Shown here piece by piece: positions 60,865-64,000 of a stretch of 64,000 bases of DNA; position 1 is the stretch's first letter, and each line of letters begins with the position of its first letter. Under the pieces are notes generated by a model. That model made no database searches, was not told the DNA's origin, and saw only the letters and a program-made list of their open reading frames with translations. This DNA is from Microbacterium sp. oral taxon 186 str. F0373 (GTDB lineage: Bacteria; Actinomycetota; Actinomycetes; Actinomycetales; Microbacteriaceae): the NCBI RefSeq assembly GCF_000411455.1, contig NZ_KE150457.1, forward strand, positions 1,080,023 through 1,144,022, read 5' to 3'. The translations under genes were made by a program, and so were the position numbers.

Positions 60865-61095
60865 TCAGCGCGCCCGCGGGTCGTCGACGGGATCGACGAC
60901 GGGGTGGAAGTTTCCCGACAGGTTCGCCGGCTGCAGCACGTCGCCGAGGCCGCCGCGCTTGCCGGTCCAGAGCGACGGACCGCGGACGCCGGGGAGCTGC
61001 GTGAGTACGCTGCCGGTGAACCGGCCTTCGGGTGGAACGTACGGGTTCTCTTTGCGGTTCGTGCGCCACGCGCGGAATCGGTCGAGCAATCGCAT
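60865..61095 (-). CDS. Small basic protein of unknown function
   Basis: A 76-residue basic protein, MRLLDRFRAWRTNRKENPYV at the start, a Gly-rich middle (RFTGSVLTQLPGVRGPSLW) and an acidic-proline end (PVVDPVDDP). A textbook AAGGAGG site 7 bases before the ATG is the main support. No family recognised. Confidence 0.65.
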   Translation of the reverse strand: MRLLDRFRAWRTNRKENPYVPPEGRFTGSVLTQLPGVRGPSLWTGKRGGLGDVLQPANLSGNFHPVVDPVDDPRAR

Positions 61096-61169
61096 GAGGG
61101 CACCTCCTTACCGACAGTCTGTCGCGCGTTGCCGGCGCGCGAAAGGGGTGCCGCAGCCGTTTGCGACGG

Positions 61170-61796
61170 TCAGGCCGTGAGGTGCTCGATGAGGATCTGC
61201 GTGCCGATGCCGATCAGCACCAGGCCGCCGACGATCTCCGCCGGTCGGCGAAAGCGCGTACCGATGCGGTAGCCGACGAAGACGGCGAGAAACGACAGCG
61301 CGAACGTGACGAGCCCGATCGTGGTGACGGCGATCGCGACGTCGACGTTCAAGAATGCGAAGGACACTCCGACGGCGAGGGCATCGATGCTCGTCGCGAT
61401 CGACAGGAGAACCACCTCGCGACCGCTGAAGGCCTCGATGTCGTGCACGTGCTCGGGGTGCTCGGCATCCACCGGGGCGTCGGGGCTCAGCGCCTCCCAC
61501 AGCATCTTCCCGCCGACCAGGGCGAGCAGACCGAACGAGATCCAGTGGTCCCACGGCGCGATCGCGTCGGCGAACGTCGAACCGAGCAGCCAGCCGAGCA
61601 GCGGCATGATCGCCTGCGACAGACCGAACGCGGTCGCGAACACGAGCGCCGTGCGCAGCACGTGTGCCCGCAATTGCAGGCCCTTGCCCAACGCGACGGC
61701 GAACGCGTCGGCGGACACGCCGAGCGCCAACAACAACAGAGTCCAGGCAGAGATGACGGCTCCTCGAAAGGGGAAGACGGTGACCGGATTCGACAC
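61170..61796 (-). CDS. mntP: Manganese exporter MntP
   Basis: A six-segment membrane pump for Mn2+ efflux, 208 residues from GTG 61796. The paired motifs LLALGVSADAFAVALGKGL and SIATSIDALAVGVSFAFLN carry the Asp residues of the DUF204/MntP family. A His-rich cytoplasmic loop (EHPEHVHD) sits between them. The conserved protein starts at about SAWTLLLL. An ATC at 61754 with GAGGAG 5 bases ahead would give exactly that start, so the 14 extra residues from the GTG may not be real. Confidence 0.88.
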   Translation of the reverse strand: MSNPVTVFPFRGAVISAWTLLLLALGVSADAFAVALGKGLQLRAHVLRTALVFATAFGLSQAIMPLLGWLLGSTFADAIAPWDHWISFGLLALVGGKMLWEALSPDAPVDAEHPEHVHDIEAFSGREVVLLSIATSIDALAVGVSFAFLNVDVAIAVTTIGLVTFALSFLAVFVGYRIGTRFRRPAEIVGGLVLIGIGTQILIEHLTA

Positions 61797-61802
61797 GGTC
61801 GG

Positions 61803-61821
61803 ACGGGCGACAGCCGCCCGT
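61803..61821 (-). promoter_or_regulatory. Hairpin in the mntP leader
   Basis: ACGGGCG and CGCCCGT form a perfect 7-bp stem with a 5-base loop, just upstream of the GTG. It hints at a structured leader; a match to the yybP-ykoY manganese riboswitch could not be made. Confidence 0.35.
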
Positions 61822-61921
61822 GAGCGCCGTCGGACACGGAGGCCGAAGTACAGCCTGGAGGGCAGTCGTGGGGCACGGCAAGCGGAAGCTATGAATTGAC
61901 AGCATTTCGGCCACCCTGGTT

Positions 61922-61950
61922 TTGATAACGATTATCAGTAGTCCTAGGGT
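61922..61950 (+). promoter_or_regulatory. Zinc-operon promoter with Zur/Fur-type box
   Basis: -35 TTGATA (61922-61927) and -10 TAGGGT (61945-61950) are 17 bases apart. The box TGATAACGATTATCA (61923-61937) overlaps the -35 and differs by one base from the 7-1-7 Fur-superfamily consensus TGATAATNATTATCA. The -10 ends 7 bases before the ATG, so the mRNA is leaderless. A metal-bound Zur would shut the operon. Confidence 0.78.
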
Positions 61951-61957
61951 TGAGGAC

Positions 61958-62896
61958 ATGAAGCGTCCCGTCGTCCTCCTCTCCGCGCTCGTCGCGGCAT
62001 CCGCCCTCGCCCTTGCCGGCTGCTCCAGCTCTGCCACCTCGTCCCCCAGCGGCTCCGCCTCCTCGGGCGGGACGATCAGTGTCGTCGCCTCCACCAACGT
62101 GTACGGCGACATCGTCAAGACGGTCGGCGGCGACCACGTCGAGGTCACCTCGCTCATCGCCGACGAGAGCAAGGACCCGCATGAGTTCGAGGCGACCGCG
62201 GCCGATCAGCTCGACGTCCAGAACGCGCAGCTGCTCATCGAGAACGGCGGCGGGTACGACCCGTTCATGGCCTCGCTGAAGGATGCCGCGAAGTCGACCG
62301 CTCCGCTGATCAGCGCCGTCACCTTCTCGCCGGAGTGGAAGGGCTCCGACCCCTCCGCGGCCGTCGACGGCTTCAACGAGCACGTCTTCTACGACCCGCA
62401 GACCATCGCCGCCGTCGCCGACGAGATCGCCAAGCAGCTCGGCACGCTCGACCCCGCCGATGCGAGCGTCTTCACCGCCAACGCCACGGCGCTGCGCAGT
62501 GACATCGACGAGAAGGTCACGCCGATCCTGGGCGACATCTCGAAGGCCCACAGCGGTGCCGAGATCTTCGTCACCGAGCCCGTCCCGCTGTACCTGGCCG
62601 AGGCCGCCGGACTGAAGAACGTCACGCCGTCCGCCTTCAGCGAGGCGGTCGAGGAGGGTCAGGACGTCCCGCCCGCGACGCTCCTGGACGCGCTCACGCT
62701 GATCGGCAGCGGCTCGGTGAAGATCCTCTTCGTGAACGCGCAGGCCGCCGGTGCCGAGACCACGCAGGCCGAAGCGAAGGCGTCCGAGGCCAAGGTCCCC
62801 GTCATCAAGGCCTCGGAGCTGCTCCCCGAGGGTCAGAACTACGTATCGTGGATGACTGACATGGCTACGCAGATCAAGACCGCGCTGGGTTCGTGA
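61958..62896 (+). CDS. Zinc/manganese ABC binding lipoprotein (ZnuA/AztC-like)
   Basis: A 312-residue lipoprotein. The signal peptide ends LALAGC with Cys22. Cluster A-I features are VVASTNVYGDIVKTVGGDHV, the first metal His in KDPHEFEAT, the second in NEHVFYDP, and late Glu/Asp positions. It lacks the long His-rich loop of enteric ZnuA. Zur-type control suggests zinc. First gene of a SBP-ATPase-permease operon. Confidence 0.9.
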   Translation: MKRPVVLLSALVAASALALAGCSSSATSSPSGSASSGGTISVVASTNVYGDIVKTVGGDHVEVTSLIADESKDPHEFEATAADQLDVQNAQLLIENGGGYDPFMASLKDAAKSTAPLISAVTFSPEWKGSDPSAAVDGFNEHVFYDPQTIAAVADEIAKQLGTLDPADASVFTANATALRSDIDEKVTPILGDISKAHSGAEIFVTEPVPLYLAEAAGLKNVTPSAFSEAVEEGQDVPPATLLDALTLIGSGSVKILFVNAQAAGAETTQAEAKASEAKVPVIKASELLPEGQNYVSWMTDMATQIKTALGS

Positions 62897-63732
62897 CCCC
62901 CGCCTCCCCCCTTCCTCTTCGGATCATGGCCGCTGCGCTCTCGCGCAGCGGCCATGAGCTGTGGCGCGGCCTCGACCTCGAGCTGCAGCCGGGAGAGCTG
63001 GTCGCGGTGCTCGGGCCCAGCGGCGCCGGCAAGACCACGCTTCTTCGTGCCGTTCTGGGCCTTGAGCGCCTCAGCGCGGGCACGATCGAGGCGCTCGGCG
63101 AGCCCGTGCACCGGGCCGGGAACCGTCGCATCGGCTACATCCCGCAGCAGCGGCCCCTGCCCCGGCACACGGCCATGCGCGGACGCGACCTCGTGCGACT
63201 CGGCGTCGACGGGCACCGCTTCGGCTTCCCGGTGCCCCGCCGCGGCGACCGCGATCGTGTGCAGACACTGATCGATGCCGTCGGGGCCGCGGCCTTCGCC
63301 GACCGCCCCGTGGGGCTGCTCTCCGGCGGCGAGCAGCAGCGTCTGCGCGTGGGACAGGCGCTTGCCGACGAGCCCGGTCTGCTGCTGTGCGACGAGCCGT
63401 TGACCAGTCTCGACCTGGCCAATCAGCGCGACGTGATCGACCTCATCGATCGCTACCGCACCGCCAGCGGCGCCGGCGTGCTGCTGGTCACGCACGACAT
63501 CAACCCGGTGTTGGAGAAGGTCGATCGCATCCTCTATCTCACCGGCGGACGCTTCACCCTCGGCAGCCCCGACGAGGTGCTGACCTCCGAGACCCTCACC
63601 GCCCTGTACGGCACCCCGGTGCACGTCGCCCGCGTCGGCGGGCGCCTGGTCGTGGTCGGAGCGCCCGACTCGGATGCCGATCACCACCATCACGGCGACG
63701 CCGTCGCCGCACCCGCGGGAGGTGTCGCGTGA
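62893..63732 (+). CDS. Metal ABC transporter ATP-binding protein
   Basis: A 279-residue ATPase. Walker A LGPSGAGKTTLL, signature LLSGGEQQRLRVGQAL, Walker B LLLCDEPLTSLD, and a His switch in VTHDINP. The GTG overlaps the SBP stop. The C-terminal tail ends with a HHHH cluster, which may bind the transported metal and is unusual for an ATPase subunit. Confidence 0.92.
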   Translation: MTPASPLPLRIMAAALSRSGHELWRGLDLELQPGELVAVLGPSGAGKTTLLRAVLGLERLSAGTIEALGEPVHRAGNRRIGYIPQQRPLPRHTAMRGRDLVRLGVDGHRFGFPVPRRGDRDRVQTLIDAVGAAAFADRPVGLLSGGEQQRLRVGQALADEPGLLLCDEPLTSLDLANQRDVIDLIDRYRTASGAGVLLVTHDINPVLEKVDRILYLTGGRFTLGSPDEVLTSETLTALYGTPVHVARVGGRLVVVGAPDSDADHHHHGDAVAAPAGGVA

Positions 63733-64000
63733 GCTGGGGTGACATCGGCAACGCGCTGTTCGGCGGAATGTCGCGCTACGGCGACATCCTCGCCCTGGTG
63801 CAGAACTCCGTGTGGGCCGGTGCGGTGCTCGGCATCGTCGGAGGACTCATCGGCGTATTCGTCATGCAGCGCGACATGGCCTTCGCCGTGCACGGCATCA
63901 GCGAACTGTCCTTCGCCGGTGCGGCGGCGGCGCTCCTTCTCGGCGTCGACGTCGTCACGGGCTCGATCGTGGGCTCGCTCATCGCCGCGGGGCTCATCGG
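63729..64000 (+). CDS. Metal ABC transporter permease, N-terminal part
   Basis: The first 90 residues of a ZnuB-type permease, cut by the window end. GTG overlaps the ATPase stop. VWAGAVLGIVGGLIGVFVMQRDMAFAVHG and ELSFAGAAAALLLG are the family pattern for membrane segments 1 and 2. Confidence 0.9.
   Translation, partial: MSWGDIGNALFGGMSRYGDILALVQNSVWAGAVLGIVGGLIGVFVMQRDMAFAVHGISELSFAGAAAALLLGVDVVTGSIVGSLIAAGLI

Noticed and set aside
61797..61890. yybP-ykoY manganese riboswitch before mntP
   Set aside because: A structured leader would make sense and one good hairpin is seen, but the conserved core bases of that riboswitch could not be found.

Overview
The window is high-GC DNA from an actinobacterium. 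It looks like a member of the Microbacteriaceae, probably close to Microbacterium. The grounds are codon use with almost only G or C in third positions, many GTG starts, a very common leaderless gene layout (a TANNNT -10 box 6-7 bases before ATG or GTG), and gene neighbourhoods typical of that family (CebR-type cellobiose locus, hpxO-type urate cluster, scattered pur genes). No rRNA, tRNA, CRISPR array or prophage was seen. Genus is inferred, not proven.

Layout. (1) 1-4848: sugar ABC transporter (end of the binding protein, two permeases), an HSL-type esterase and a sucrose phosphorylase, all on +; this is a sucrose or sucrose-derivative uptake operon. (2) 4896-6329: an orphan ParA/MinD-like ATPase. 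(3) 6501-30631: a large purine-degradation region. Urate hydroxylase (hpxO), HIU hydrolase (uraH), OHCU decarboxylase (uraD) and an XRE-cupin regulator lie on -. Divergent from them on + are an NCS1 permease, allantoin racemase, allantoinase, a formamidase homologue, an AtzH-amidase fusion, ureidoglycine aminotransferase and allantoate amidohydrolase. Then come a LOG-family hydrolase, a purine-deaminase-like amidohydrolase, a two-permease NMT1/SsuA-type ABC transporter, a two-subunit xanthine dehydrogenase, and XdhC plus a MocA-like protein for its molybdenum cofactor. Together these can take xanthine through urate, allantoin and allantoate to ureidoglycine, glycine and oxalurate. (4) 31191-32140: purQ and purS. 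(5) 32338-38405: a CebR-controlled cellobiose operon (cebEFG, GH1 beta-glucosidase, cebR) with three CebR boxes. (6) 38690-40115: an intact ISL3-family insertion sequence that has split a repeat element. (7) 40189-52713: uracil permease, purC, a PadR-MFS efflux pair, purD and purB, mixed with small housekeeping genes. (8) 52772-55398: a tyrosine phosphatase, a small helical protein paired with an alpha/beta hydrolase that may be a type VII-type substrate pair, and a holin-like membrane protein. (9) 55478-60193: HisC-like aminotransferase and E1alpha/E1beta/E2 of a branched-chain 2-oxoacid dehydrogenase. (10) 60225-64000: MarC protein, small protein, MntP manganese exporter, and a Zur/Fur-boxed zinc ABC operon running off the end.

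The most unusual non-coding content is a set of short palindromic elements of almost fixed length between genes: family A (73 bp, three copies), family B (82-83 bp, two copies), family C (94 bp, two copies around a 21-bp minisatellite) and family D (51 bp, five copies, one cut by the insertion sequence). They sit mostly between convergent genes. A 16-bp palindrome also recurs inside four coding genes. Two sets of shared operator-like motifs mark the purine genes.
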